A stretch of 53,615 nucleotides of DNA from Magnetococcales bacterium. GTDB taxonomy: Bacteria; Pseudomonadota; Magnetococcia; Magnetococcales; Magnetaquicoccaceae. The notes under the pieces are model-generated. The model did not search any database. It saw only the letters and a program-made list of their open reading frames with translations, and was not told the origin of the DNA. Positions 15,650 through 23,448 of the stretch are shown in pieces; position 1 is the stretch's first letter, and every line of letters starts with the position of its first letter. Location of the stretch: NCBI GenBank assembly GCA_002753095.1, contig PDZU01000013.1:1-53615 (forward strand). The letters are read 5' to 3'. Position numbers and translations under genes: made by a program.

Positions 15650-16045
15650 ATGTCCTACGGCAGCGAACATTTTCCGACTGAAATTCGCCAAAAAAACCAG
15701 GAGCAGGTGGTGGTAATCACCTGGGACAGTGGCGAGAATTTTACTTATCCCATGGAGTATTTACGGGTCAAATGCCCCTGTGCCGACTGTTGCGGCCATA
15801 CCCCCGACCAGGCCAAATTGATTGACGGCAAGCAGGGGATCACCATTCAATCCATCCAGGCAGTTGGACGCTACGCGGTCAAGATTGCCTTCAGCGATGG
15901 GCATGACAGCGGCGTTTTCTCCTGGAGCACTCTTTTTGATCTGGGATTGCGCCAGGAATATTATTGGCAGGAGTATCTGGAGGCCCTGCAGGCGGCCAAA
16001 AAACGGCGCAAGCCTTCGATCATTCCCATCACGGTGCTTCCGTGA
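15650..16045 (+). CDS. DUF971 domain protein
   Basis: 131 residues. The DUF971 fold (also the N-terminal domain of gamma-butyrobetaine hydroxylase) is recognised by VVITWDSGENFTYPMEYLRVKCPCADC, then GRYAVKIAFSDGHDSGVFSWSTLFDLG. Cys-Pro-Cys-Ala-Asp-Cys-Cys could bind zinc or an Fe-S cluster; stand-alone members are often linked to Fe-S cluster carrier genes, but none is nearby. It shares a probable transcript with nagZ. The function is not known. Confidence 0.85.
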   Translation: MSYGSEHFPTEIRQKNQEQVVVITWDSGENFTYPMEYLRVKCPCADCCGHTPDQAKLIDGKQGITIQSIQAVGRYAVKIAFSDGHDSGVFSWSTLFDLGLRQEYYWQEYLEALQAAKKRRKPSIIPITVLP

Positions 16046-16137
16046 GTGGCCTGGGGCGAGACTTTTTCCGCACGGTGCAAAAAAGAACTTGCCAGACGGG
16101 TCAAGAAGCGGTAAAAGGTAGCCCCACCACGTAGTAC

Positions 16138-16213
16138 GTCCCCATCGTCTAGTGGCCTAGGACGCCGGCCTCTCACGCCGGCAACACGGGTTCGACTCCC
16201 GTTGGGGACGCCA
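16138..16213 (+). tRNA. tRNA-Glu (anticodon CTC)
   Basis: 76 nt with acceptor GTCCCCA/TGGGGAC, D arm, anticodon stem CCGGC/GCCGG around loop CTCTCAC (anticodon CTC), T arm with GGGTTCGACTCCC, and encoded CCA. A run of six T follows directly (16214-16219) and may terminate the transcript. Confidence 0.95.
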
Positions 16214-16370
16214 TTTTTTCAATAAGCTGGCCTTGCAAAACGCCTCAAAATCCCAGGCATCTCTAAAATATCTCGAATGGTCGTTCCGGTGGTTTGCTGT
16301 CTGTCAGTCTCGGTTACGGCAGGCAATTGCGGTGTAAACAGAATAATCGGCAAGCACATCCCCCGTACGT

Positions 16371-16721
16371 TCAATGCCCGCTAGGCAATACACGCACCAA
16401 GGTCATGAGGATACCCGCCATCATGGCCAGTTGTGCCAGGGCCAAGCCAACCATCCACTTGATGGTTTCGTTTTTGGCGACCTCAATCTCTTTCTGCAAT
16501 TCCGCCTTGGTGGTCTCAATTCGGCCTTCCAGCCTGAGTTCAAGCTCCCGAACGTCACCCTTGGTGGCCAACTCCTGGAGTCTTGACTCCTCCACCTTCC
16601 GGAGAACACCGGACAACGCCTTGGCTTGTGCTTCTGCATGCGCGGACGGAATACCGGCGGTTTCCAACTCCTTGGCGAAAGCCAAGGTGTCGAACGGTAT
16701 GGCAAAGGCTGTTGTGCTCAT
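16371..16721 (-). CDS. DUF1640 coiled-coil membrane protein (short)
   Basis: 116 residues. N-terminal FDTLAFAKELETAGIPSAHAEAQAKAL is the DUF1640/CCDC90 signature, followed by a coiled coil (about 45-85; ATKGDVRELELRLEGRIETTKAELQKEIEVAK) and one C-terminal membrane helix (KWMVGLALAQLAMMAGILMTLV). Mitochondrial relatives (MCUR1/CCDC90) are inner-membrane coiled-coil proteins; the bacterial role is unknown. A GGAGAG site lies upstream of the ATG. It is divergent from the longer paralogue at 16942. Confidence 0.85.
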   Translation of the reverse strand: MSTTAFAIPFDTLAFAKELETAGIPSAHAEAQAKALSGVLRKVEESRLQELATKGDVRELELRLEGRIETTKAELQKEIEVAKNETIKWMVGLALAQLAMMAGILMTLVRVLPSGH

Positions 16722-16941
16722 GGTGATTCTCTCCCCGGTTGAACCGTGTCAATCCATCTCCACTGTAGCGAATTTCCGTACACGTTGCCACTGGATTCTT
16801 GCTGGTAGCGCATCCACCCCAGGAGGGTGACCGGAAAAACACCGAAGCGGTGGCATCTCCAAAACATCAAGCCTGTTGACTTTTTCGACGAAAAAATGAA
16901 AGATCGGTCACAGGTGGTGCAGTTTGACAGGAGAGAATGCC

Positions 16942-17592
16942 ATGAGCCTTGCGACAGAATCTGGAAAGACGGAATACGCCCACACTGGGGTGTTCGACAC
17001 CTACAGCTACGTGCGCCGTCTGCGTGATGCTGGCATGGATGAAAACCTTGCAGCCATCCAGGCCGAACAGTTTCTTGCCGTCATTGAAAATCGCATGGCC
17101 AGTAAACGGGATGTGCTGGAAACCGAAGCACGATTGACAAAGGATGCGCAGGAAACAGAAGCGCGATTGACCAGGGATCTGCAGGAAATCGAAGCACGCT
17201 TGACAAAGGATTTGAAGGAAATAGAAGCACGGTTGACCAAAGATTTGCAGGAAACGGAAGCGCGACTTAAGTTGGACATCGCCGCCATCGATGCCAAGCT
17301 GGAAGCCACCAAAGCCGAATTAAAACGGGATCTCGCCGCCATCGACGCCAAGGTGGAAGCCACAAAGACCGAATTGAAACGAGATATTGCTGTTATAGAA
17401 GCAAAAATCGAGTCCTCCAAGGCCGACACCATCAAATGGACGGCTGGCATGTTTGCCGCACAAACAGCCCTGATCCTCGGAGCCATGTTTGCCATCATGC
17501 GCATGAACCAACCCCCACCTGTTGTCTATCACCCCCCCGCGCAGGAGATGCGTCTACCCACGCCTGCACCTGCCGCACCTCTCAACCGGTAG
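16942..17592 (+). CDS. DUF1640 coiled-coil membrane protein (long, repeated)
   Basis: 216 residues from the ATG at 16942 (AGGAGAG site 7 bases upstream). The N-terminus FDTYSYVRRLRDAGMDENLAAIQAEQ matches the paralogue at 16371. A long coiled coil (about 55-165) is built from 11-residue repeats of the type EARLTKDLQET (five near-copies, 33-bp period), then DAKLEATKAELKRDLAAI units. One membrane helix (WTAGMFAAQTALILGAMFAIM) precedes a proline-rich tail. The hendecad spacing predicts a straight, right-leaning coil. The last 65 bases are duplicated 2.5 kb downstream (20052-20119). Confidence 0.85.
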   Translation: MSLATESGKTEYAHTGVFDTYSYVRRLRDAGMDENLAAIQAEQFLAVIENRMASKRDVLETEARLTKDAQETEARLTRDLQEIEARLTKDLKEIEARLTKDLQETEARLKLDIAAIDAKLEATKAELKRDLAAIDAKVEATKTELKRDIAVIEAKIESSKADTIKWTAGMFAAQTALILGAMFAIMRMNQPPPVVYHPPAQEMRLPTPAPAAPLNR

Positions 17593-17596
17593 GGTG
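17529..17596 (+). repeat. 68-bp direct repeat, left copy
   Basis: Perfect 68-bp match to 20052-20119. This copy is the natural 3' end of the long DUF1640 gene plus its stop and 4 further bases. The two copies bracket the tetR/dsrE2 block. Confidence 0.9.
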
Positions 17597-17645
17597 ATCC
17601 TGTCGGGAACTCACCAAGCTGAGATGTTTCAAGAAAGGTAACGGC

Positions 17646-17948
17646 TCAACAGGCCACCTCAAAAAAATCCACCAGGAGGAACTTGGAAAACACGCCGTGG
17701 CCACAAACCGTGATGTGATAGATGTCACCACCAGAAGGATCTCCCCCGTGGGGAATGGAAAGCAGACACCCTTCCATGCCCGGCATACGGAAGGACTGTT
17801 TGACGAAATGATTGCCGCCCCACAAGACGTTGCACACCCATTCAACTGGCGTGTCATAGTCCATCTCTCCCAGACGCCACGGCATGGAAGGCGGAGGTGC
17901 GTCTGCTCCTTGCGACAGGTTTTCCCGTATATCCGATAGCGATGACAT
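17646..17948 (-). pseudogene. Truncated protein, probable SpoIIE/PP2C-type phosphatase start
   Basis: 100 residues from the ATG at 17948. The frame reads like a real protein (YDTPVEWVCNVLWGGNHF, then GGDIYHITVCGHGVFSKFLLVD) and then ends in FFEVAC and a stop. From memory, similar N-termini lead into the D-x-SGHG metal motif of SpoIIE-like phosphatases; here the frame stops just at that point, so the catalytic part is missing. It is last in the minus-strand tetR/AhpD/tusA/dsrE2 run, 37 bases after dsrE2, and its cut end lies about 50 bases from the 68-bp repeat, consistent with loss at the block's edge. The phosphatase assignment is moderately sure, the truncation surer. Confidence 0.5.
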
Positions 17949-17985
17949 TTCCCTTTTTCCCCTGGTGGGTGATGCTTTTCCACGG

Positions 17986-18456
17986 TCAGGTGTAAAGCGT
18001 GATGTTTGCCTTGGCGGCGGCTTCCATGAAAGCCGTGGCACCGGCGAACACAATGCCGTCGATCAGATCCTCCCGCCGAAACGCGAACAGGTCCACGGTC
18101 ATCTGACAGGCGATGATGCGCACTTCGGACTCCAAAGCCATATCCCGAAGAGTCCGAACCGAAGCCACTCCCCTTTTGGTCAATTTTTTCCGCATTATGG
18201 CAGTGGCCATCGCCTCCATGCCGGGCAATGCCTGCATCAATACTGGCAGACTGACTGGCATGGGCATGGCGGGATTGCCCATAGGAGAGAGACGCAGGTC
18301 AAGATTCTTCCGCAGTACCTGCAATCCATAGAACGTGTAGAACATGGAAACCTGATAATCCAATGCCGCCGCCGTTGTTGCCAGGATCAGCGGTGGATAG
18401 GCCCAATCCAGGGTTCCCTGGGTGGCGATGATCGCCATCTTCTTTTCACCATTCAT
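17986..18456 (-). CDS. DsrE2-like sulfur-relay protein
   Basis: 156 residues. MAIIATQGTLDWAYPPLILATTAAAL, MFYTFYGLQVL, GNPAMPMP and IIACQMTVDLF are hallmarks of the DsrE2 branch of the DsrE/F/H family. The conserved Cys in IIACQM is the likely persulfide carrier. Members are often found with TusA, as here, and move sulfane sulfur between proteins in the cytoplasm. An AAGGAA site precedes the ATG. No dsrAB or hdr genes are visible, so a detoxifying or redox role is as likely as lithotrophy. Confidence 0.88.
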   Translation of the reverse strand: MNGEKKMAIIATQGTLDWAYPPLILATTAAALDYQVSMFYTFYGLQVLRKNLDLRLSPMGNPAMPMPVSLPVLMQALPGMEAMATAIMRKKLTKRGVASVRTLRDMALESEVRIIACQMTVDLFAFRREDLIDGIVFAGATAFMEAAAKANITLYT

Positions 18457-18468
18457 GTCGAATGTTCC

Positions 18469-18693
18469 TTATACTTTACGGATAGTATAGAAGAATACGC
18501 CACTGCTTTCAGAAGCGGAAAGCAGGCTGTTGCCGGTCTGTGTGCAAAAGGATTCAAAATCTTTGGCAGAACCGGGATCCGTAGCTTCCACGGCCAAAAT
18601 TTGACCAGGGGGCATCTTCTGAAGGATCCTCTTGGCGTGCAGGATGGGTAATGGGCAACTCAAGCCTTTGGTGTCCAGTGTCTGGTCGGGCAT
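18469..18693 (-). CDS. tusA: TusA-family sulfur carrier
   Basis: 74 residues, the standard TusA/SirA length. TKGLSCPLPIL holds the CPxP motif whose cysteine carries a persulfide. The ATG at 18693 with GAAGGAG 8 bases upstream was chosen over longer frames. It lies 12 bases before dsrE2 and about 50 after the AhpD-like gene, so it belongs to a TetR-controlled sulfur/redox operon. A second TusA-like gene occurs at 27549. Confidence 0.92.
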   Translation of the reverse strand: MPDQTLDTKGLSCPLPILHAKRILQKMPPGQILAVEATDPGSAKDFESFCTQTGNSLLSASESSGVFFYTIRKV

Positions 18694-18742
18694 ATCGATC
18701 TCCTTCAGGGTTGCAAGTGAACACTGTGCAGTGTGTATACGT

Positions 18743-19282
18743 TCAGACCGATCCGAGGTCCAAGGCGATGTCCAACGCATCGGCAAAACGGTTGAACCCG
18801 GCGAACAACTCCATGACCCCCAGCGCCTCGACGATCTCCCCATTGGAAGCACCATGCACTCGGGCAGAATCCAAGTCGGCGTCGGTGACAGCGCGTGGGC
18901 TGGTTGCCGCCTTGCGAGCCAGAGAGATCAGTACCCGCTCTTTGTCCGAAAAATCTGCCGCACTCAGGTTGGATTCCAGACACTGGATCTCCGCATCGCT
19001 CACCCCAATGGACTTCAAGGCAGCCGTGTGGGCACCGATGCAATAGGTACAGGCGTTGTCGCGGGAGGTGACCAGAGCGATGGTCTCTTTGGTCTTGCGG
19101 GAAAGGAATCCTCCCATCATGAGCACCTTGGCCTTTTCCCAGTTGGCGCGCAACAGGTGGGGGTGGTGTGCGTAGGTGAGAAAAAGAGCAGGCCGCATGC
19201 CAAATCCTGCTTCAATTTCTCGCAATACGGCTTCACTTTCGGCGGGATGGTGTTCGTTTTCCAGACGATTGATGCGTTCCAT
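18743..19282 (-). CDS. AhpD/carboxymuconolactone decarboxylase-like protein
   Basis: 179 residues from the ATG at 19282 (AAGGAG site 8 bases upstream). The CMD fold is shown by VTSRDNACTYCIGAHTAAL: a CxxC pair followed by His three residues on, as in AhpD peroxidase partners. Later LARKAATSPRAVTDADL and NGEIVEALGVMELFAGFNRFAD match the family. It is probably a thiol-dependent peroxidase or oxidoreductase. It is the first gene after a perfect TetR operator (19362-19383). Confidence 0.85.
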   Translation of the reverse strand: MERINRLENEHHPAESEAVLREIEAGFGMRPALFLTYAHHPHLLRANWEKAKVLMMGGFLSRKTKETIALVTSRDNACTYCIGAHTAALKSIGVSDAEIQCLESNLSAADFSDKERVLISLARKAATSPRAVTDADLDSARVHGASNGEIVEALGVMELFAGFNRFADALDIALDLGSV

Positions 19283-19361
19283 GACAAACTCCTTGTTTTT
19301 GGATGTAAAAAGGCCATGCAACGTTTCCCGATTTGTCCTGGGAAACAGAGGCCACAAAGAT

Positions 19362-19383
19362 ATTTACCGACCGGTCGGTAAAT
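19362..19383. promoter_or_regulatory. TetR-type operator before the AhpD-like gene
   Basis: Perfect 22-bp palindrome with half-site ATTTACCGACC and its complement, centred about 90 bases before the AhpD-like start. The same core recurs upstream of tetR (near 20003-20023). The size and position suit binding of the TetR protein encoded next door. Confidence 0.8.
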
Positions 19384-19398
19384 TCGTAAGCAAAAAAA

Positions 19399-19995
19399 TT
19401 ACCGGATACCGCACAGACGCAGACCCATCTCCTCTTGACCAAGCAACAGATCAGGATCGTTGTGTGTCTTGGCCATCATCAGGATGCCTTCCTGAAATGC
19501 CAACAGGGCACGGGCGGTTTGTTCCGGGTTGATTCCTTGCAGTTCACCTGTGTCCAGCGCCTCCTGGAGAGCGGCATGGAACACCGCGATGATGCGTTTG
19601 AACACGCCTTCCAGTGCGCGCCGCACTTCGTCCTCCCGGTTGCCAAGTTCCAAAGCCAGATTGCCAAACGGACAACCCAGGACACATCCCGTTTTTTCCT
19701 TGGCTTCGACCTGGACCGCATGACTGCGACGAAAAAAACGCCGCAACCTTTCCACGGGTGGCACATCACGGGCAAAGGCGGGTTCCAGAATGCGGGCATG
19801 GATCTGACGTTCCATCTCCTCGATCATGACCAGGGTCAAAGCCTGCTTTGAAGGGAAATGATGGTAAAAAGCACCTTTCTTGATCCCAGCCGAGTCACAC
19901 AACTCCTGCACCCCCACGTCACCATACCCACGACGGTGCATCAGTGTCATGGCACTTTCCAGGAGGCGTTCTCGGGATGTTGGAGAGATATTCAT
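19399..19995 (-). CDS. TetR-family transcriptional regulator
   Basis: 198 residues. The N-terminal helix-turn-helix reads RERLLESAMTLMHRRGYGDVGVQELCDSAGIKKGAFYHHFPSKQAL, typical of TetR. The ligand domain contains Cys residues in EKTGCVLGCPFGNLALEL, a TetR_C motif seen in AcrR-like members and possibly redox-active. The ATG at 19995 is used because it sits just before the conserved HTH and behind an operator copy. It probably represses itself and the downstream AhpD-tusA-dsrE2 operon. Confidence 0.92.
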   Translation of the reverse strand: MNISPTSRERLLESAMTLMHRRGYGDVGVQELCDSAGIKKGAFYHHFPSKQALTLVMIEEMERQIHARILEPAFARDVPPVERLRRFFRRSHAVQVEAKEKTGCVLGCPFGNLALELGNREDEVRRALEGVFKRIIAVFHAALQEALDTGELQGINPEQTARALLAFQEGILMMAKTHNDPDLLLGQEEMGLRLCGIR

Positions 19996-20002
19996 GGATT
20001 CA

Positions 20003-20023
20003 ATTTTACCGACCGGTTGGTTT
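20003..20023. promoter_or_regulatory. TetR-type operator before tetR
   Basis: ACCGACCGGTTGGT flanked by TTTT and TTTG is an imperfect version of the palindrome at 19362-19383, placed about 10-25 bases upstream of the tetR start codon. It suggests autorepression. Confidence 0.7.
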
Positions 20024-20051
20024 GTTGTCAAGCGTTTTTATGCATGGTATC

Positions 20052-20119
20052 TCACCCCCCCGCGCAGGAGATGCGTCTACCCACGCCTGCACCTGCCGCA
20101 CCTCTCAACCGGTAGGGTG
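20052..20119 (+). repeat. 68-bp direct repeat, right copy
   Basis: Perfect copy of 17529-17596 with no attached DUF1640 gene: only the last 21 codons, stop and 4 bases are present. It marks the right boundary of the 2.45-kb tetR/dsrE2 block. Confidence 0.9.
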
Positions 20120-20288
20120 TTCCGCGTTAGTGTGTTTCTCGTTGCCACTGGCCCAAGGAATTTTCCTGGTCGCTTAACTTCAATTCCTTTGCGCACGAGC
20201 ACCTGCCGTCATAAAGAACCATTTCCTTCTGCCCCACTCCCCGCTACACTTCCCTTTTCGTTTCTCTTCAGCCACGGACCCGTCGCCC

Positions 20289-20789
20289 ATGTCGCATCTG
20301 TTGATTTTCATCGGAATGCTTTTTTGCGTGGACATCTATCTGATCGGCACAGTCATGGATCAGGTCGGCGTGCTGATCACCCTTTTGCTGTTGATCCTGA
20401 TGGCCTGGGTTGGCAGTCGGTTGGTCAAATGGGAAGGCATGCGCACTCTGGAAAACATCATGCGCAAGATGAGTCAACAAGAGCCGATCGGCTTGGAAAT
20501 GCTCGAAGGTACACTCCTGCTGCTGGCTGGACTGCTCTATCTGTTACCCGGTTTCCTCTCGGACATTCTCGCCACCCTGCTCCTGCTGCCGCCCGTGCGC
20601 CAACTGGCCGCCCTCTTTCTTGGTCGGAATCGCATTTTTGCCACGTCACAGAAGGCACGCGACCCACACTCCGTGGTCATCAACGGCGAAACCATCCATG
20701 AACCGTCCCAGCAGGCGTCAGGTGCCTCAACGGATCCAACGGGCCATCCCTTCAAAAACCTCCCCGGAGATCTCCCGCCGCGTCAGTAG
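20289..20789 (+). CDS. fxsA: FxsA-family membrane protein
   Basis: 166 residues. Starts with a membrane helix (LLIFIGMLFCVDIYLIGTVMDQVG), then LLLLILMAWVGSRLVKWEGMRTL, and the family hallmark LEGTLLLLAGLLYLLPGFLSDILATLLLLPPVR. FxsA (YxeI/YtzA group) is an inner-membrane protein; in E. coli its overproduction relieves phage T7 exclusion by the F plasmid. The polar C-terminal 45 residues overlap the 3' end of the convergent methyltransferase gene by 63 bases. Confidence 0.9.
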   Translation: MSHLLIFIGMLFCVDIYLIGTVMDQVGVLITLLLLILMAWVGSRLVKWEGMRTLENIMRKMSQQEPIGLEMLEGTLLLLAGLLYLLPGFLSDILATLLLLPPVRQLAALFLGRNRIFATSQKARDPHSVVINGETIHEPSQQASGASTDPTGHPFKNLPGDLPPRQ

Positions 20790-21908
20790 GTGGAGTTCCT
20801 CGCCGTTGCTCAACCACTGCAACTGCCGCCTTTCCGCCAAGCGGCGCATGCTGCGCGGGGCAAAAAAGGAGATGTTGCGCCCTCCCGACAGATCATAGAA
20901 AGCCCACTCCCCTGGTTTCGGCATCGGATCCGGCAGCAGGGGCATGTTGAACAGCACGCCGTCGCTGCGCGCCAGCAAATAATCCAGCATCTTGCCTGGT
21001 TCGGCGCATTGTTGCCAAACGTCGAAGGCTGTCACCAGTTCGTAGCGCTCCAATGTTTTGCTGCTGCGTCTGCTTCTTTTGACCTCCCGGTCTGCCGCAC
21101 GGGCCAACGTCTGCGCCCCTTGATAACGATAACGAAAACCTGCCTCTCGCATGGTACGGGCAAAGCGGCCTCCGTCTGCGCTGCAGTCCAGGTTCTCCCC
21201 GTGAACATCCCATAAATTTTGCAGCAACAGACCGACAAAGGCTCGGCGCTTGCTCCATTGCTGGCGCATCTGCGCTGGGGGGGGGTCCACCTCACCCATT
21301 GCTGCACTCTCTTCCCACCAATAGGGAGCCTCCGTGCTTAGATAATCGCACTGTGCGCACCAATAGTAGGCTGCCCGATAACGGCCACGCAGATGGCCAT
21401 GAAACCAATAGTCCGCTTTACCTCCACACACTTTGCACACCTGCGGGGTCCAGTCAAAGCCTTCTGTAACCACGTCTTGGAAATGGCGCAGTATCGTCCA
21501 GACCCGTTCTGCATCTTGTTTGGCTGCTGATGATGCCCATAAGTGGCTCACCAGCGGTGCCACCATCTGATCGTATACCTCCATCTGGCGTTCGTGTGAT
21601 AGCGCCTGCACCTGCGCTTCCAGCGATGCCAGTCCGTTTCCCTCCTCGATGGCGTTGCCAAAGATCAATCCACCCACGCTTAGGGCAATCGACATGACGA
21701 TGCTGCGTTGGCCGCGCTTTTCTAATAGCATTCCTAGTATATAGGCAGAGCGTATTCGACCCCGTCCCAATAGCTGTGTCATTGCCGATAACATATCCGC
21801 TGTGCTGTGCCGCCTGCCCTGCACAAATTCCAGAAATTCGTGCATATCGTCGCAAGCGTCCAAGCGGAATATGGTTTCAAAAAAATCATACGGTTCGTTC
21901 TCTTCCAC
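20727..21908 (-). CDS. Zinc-finger SAM-methyltransferase-like protein
   Basis: About 393 residues. A helical N-terminal region (1-150) precedes a treble-clef-like zinc site (VCKVCGG ... YWCAQCDY, two CxxC pairs) and a C-terminal Rossmann-like domain. NLDCSADGGRFARTMREAGFR occupies the SAM-binding position, but the usual D-x-G-x-G is degraded to CSADGG. ELVTAFDVWQQCAEPGKML and FYDLSGGRNISFFAPRSMRRLAE match methyltransferase type 23 motifs. Start: the GTG at 21908 has GGAGG 8 bases upstream; the frame also opens at a GTG at 21953. The substrate is unknown; catalytic competence is uncertain. Confidence 0.65.
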   Translation of the reverse strand: MEENEPYDFFETIFRLDACDDMHEFLEFVQGRRHSTADMLSAMTQLLGRGRIRSAYILGMLLEKRGQRSIVMSIALSVGGLIFGNAIEEGNGLASLEAQVQALSHERQMEVYDQMVAPLVSHLWASSAAKQDAERVWTILRHFQDVVTEGFDWTPQVCKVCGGKADYWFHGHLRGRYRAAYYWCAQCDYLSTEAPYWWEESAAMGEVDPPPAQMRQQWSKRRAFVGLLLQNLWDVHGENLDCSADGGRFARTMREAGFRYRYQGAQTLARAADREVKRSRRSSKTLERYELVTAFDVWQQCAEPGKMLDYLLARSDGVLFNMPLLPDPMPKPGEWAFYDLSGGRNISFFAPRSMRRLAERRQLQWLSNGEELHLLTRREISGEVFEGMARWIR

Positions 21909-22043
21909 TTCTGACACCCTCCACCGACACAACGACTCACCATACAAGACCACCTTTCATGATACGGGGATTTCGGGCAAACTGCCAGTTGCCTCGACCC
22001 ATGGCCAGGGCAATTGCGTGAGTGATGCTCTTAAAAGTGACAT

Positions 22044-22203
22044 GGGGTCAAGGGGAGATTATCTCCCCTTGCGGGATGCAAGGGCGGAGCCCTTGTTTCT
22101 GGCGCGCTTTTAACGAAGCAGATTTACGCAGTAAATCTGCGCAGCGCGCCTTAATCTGTGCCCCGCAGGGGCACGCTTTGGGAGGGCGGAGCCCGACTTT
22201 TAA
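22044..22203 (+). repeat. Composite palindromic repeat R3a
   Basis: Full copy in which the nested hairpin (22101-22150) has outer arms GGCGCGCT/AGCGCGCC-like and inner arms GCAGATTTAC/GTAAATCTGC, with the same GCA loop and linkers as R1. No gene is supportable from 21954 to 22467. Confidence 0.85.
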
Positions 22204-22302
22204 CAGTGAGGATTATGACGAACTTGTGGAGAGACGCACGGACAAAACCCATTGGGAGGCTGTGCGCATTGGCGCATAAAAACGCGCCAATGCGCACAGC
22301 AT

Positions 22303-22438
22303 GCGTCAATTAGGCGCGCTGCGCCGACGCAAAAATCGCGTCGGCTTACTGTGAAAATCGCGCCAAAAGATAAAAGATAAAAGCAAATTCCCAGGGCGCT
22401 GCCCTGGACCCGCCAGGGAGCTAAGCTCCCTGGACCCA
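22303..22438 (-). repeat. Composite palindromic repeat R3b
   Basis: Partial, reverse copy facing R3a. Its nested hairpin (22312-22363) uses a fourth stem, GCCGACGC/GCGTCGGC, inside GGCGCGAT/GCGCGCC-type arms, and ends in the GGGTCCAGGGAG palindrome. Confidence 0.75.
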
Positions 22439-22467
22439 TCATCATTTCATGTGCAAGGGATTCCGCC

Positions 22468-23250
22468 ATGCCCCAAACCCTACACCTGCAAAACCGCACC
22501 ATACTCATCACCCGCCCAGAACCAGAAGCCACCAACACCGCCCGTCTGGTACAAGCCTGCCATGGCCGCCCACTCCTGGCCCCAGCCCTCACCATCCAAC
22601 CACCAACGGACCCGCTCCCCTTGCAGCAGGCACTGCAACACTGCATCAACCCACCACACCCTTACCAGGCCATCGTCATCACCAGCATCAACGCCGCCCG
22701 CGCCGTGCTGCAACAGTTGCCCAACCACGCCAACCCGCCCCCCTTTTTTGTCGTGGGCAAACAGTCCGCCACCCTCCTGCAACAGGCCGGATGGCCAGTG
22801 CTGCTCCCCCCAAACGCCGCCGGAGGCGAAGCCCTGGCCTCCTTCATGCAACAATGGGCCACCACATCCCATCCACACGTACTCTTCCCTCAGGCTGCCA
22901 TCGGACGCGACGAACTCCATAACCAACTCACCCAGGCCGGTTGGCAGGTCGAACGCGTGGAAGCCTACCGCGCCGAACCGATCACTACCCTGCCCGCCGA
23001 GGTGCAAGAGGCGCTACAGCAAGAAAAGGTCGATGCCATTCTCTTCTTTAGCAGTCGCTCAGCACACGCCTTCCTGGATGCCCTGCCAAACAAGGATATA
23101 AGTTATTTAAAACGCCCCATACTCGCCGTCATCAGCCCCGTCACCGGACAATCCGTCCGCGCAACCGGCCTGACCGTGGCCGTCACCGCACAAGAGGCAA
23201 CCACCCAAAGCTTGCTGCACGGGTTATATGATTATTGGAAAATTAATTAA
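22468..23250 (+). CDS. hemD: Uroporphyrinogen-III synthase
   Basis: 260 residues. HemD sequences are poorly conserved, but the two-lobed pattern is clear: ILITRPEPEATNTARLVQACHGRPLLAPALTI at the N-terminus, IVITSINAARAV, FFVVGKQSATLLQQAGW, then VERVEAYRAEP and AILFFSSRSAHAFL with AVISPVTGQSVRATGL near the end. It closes and inverts the tetrapyrrole ring to uroporphyrinogen III. hemC is not adjacent; hemB lies 2.2 kb downstream beyond a minus-strand operon. It is bounded by palindromic repeats on both sides. Confidence 0.9.
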   Translation: MPQTLHLQNRTILITRPEPEATNTARLVQACHGRPLLAPALTIQPPTDPLPLQQALQHCINPPHPYQAIVITSINAARAVLQQLPNHANPPPFFVVGKQSATLLQQAGWPVLLPPNAAGGEALASFMQQWATTSHPHVLFPQAAIGRDELHNQLTQAGWQVERVEAYRAEPITTLPAEVQEALQQEKVDAILFFSSRSAHAFLDALPNKDISYLKRPILAVISPVTGQSVRATGLTVAVTAQEATTQSLLHGLYDYWKIN

Positions 23251-23270
23251 GTGATTATTGCGCGCGATGT

Positions 23271-23430
23271 CAAAAGTCGGGCGTCCGCCCTCCCAAAGAG
23301 TGCCCCTGCGGGGCACAAATCTGTGCGGCGTGCGCAAATGCTACGCATTTGCTTATCTTAAACGCCGCACATTGCAAGCATGGCTCCGCCCTGCACCCGC
23401 CAGGGGCGATGATCGCCCCTGGACCCCGCA
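23271..23430 (-). repeat. Composite palindromic repeat R4
   Basis: Reverse copy with the GTGCGGCG/CGCCGCAC nested hairpin. One base of the inner stem is altered (GCTACGC), and a matching change occurs only partly, so this copy may be decaying. Confidence 0.8.
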
Positions 23431-23448
23431 GAAATTTATGTCCAGAAT

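Noticed and set aside
17100-17400. CRISPR-like regular repeats
   Set aside because: The 33-bp periodicity is in-frame coding for 11-residue coiled-coil units, without spacers.
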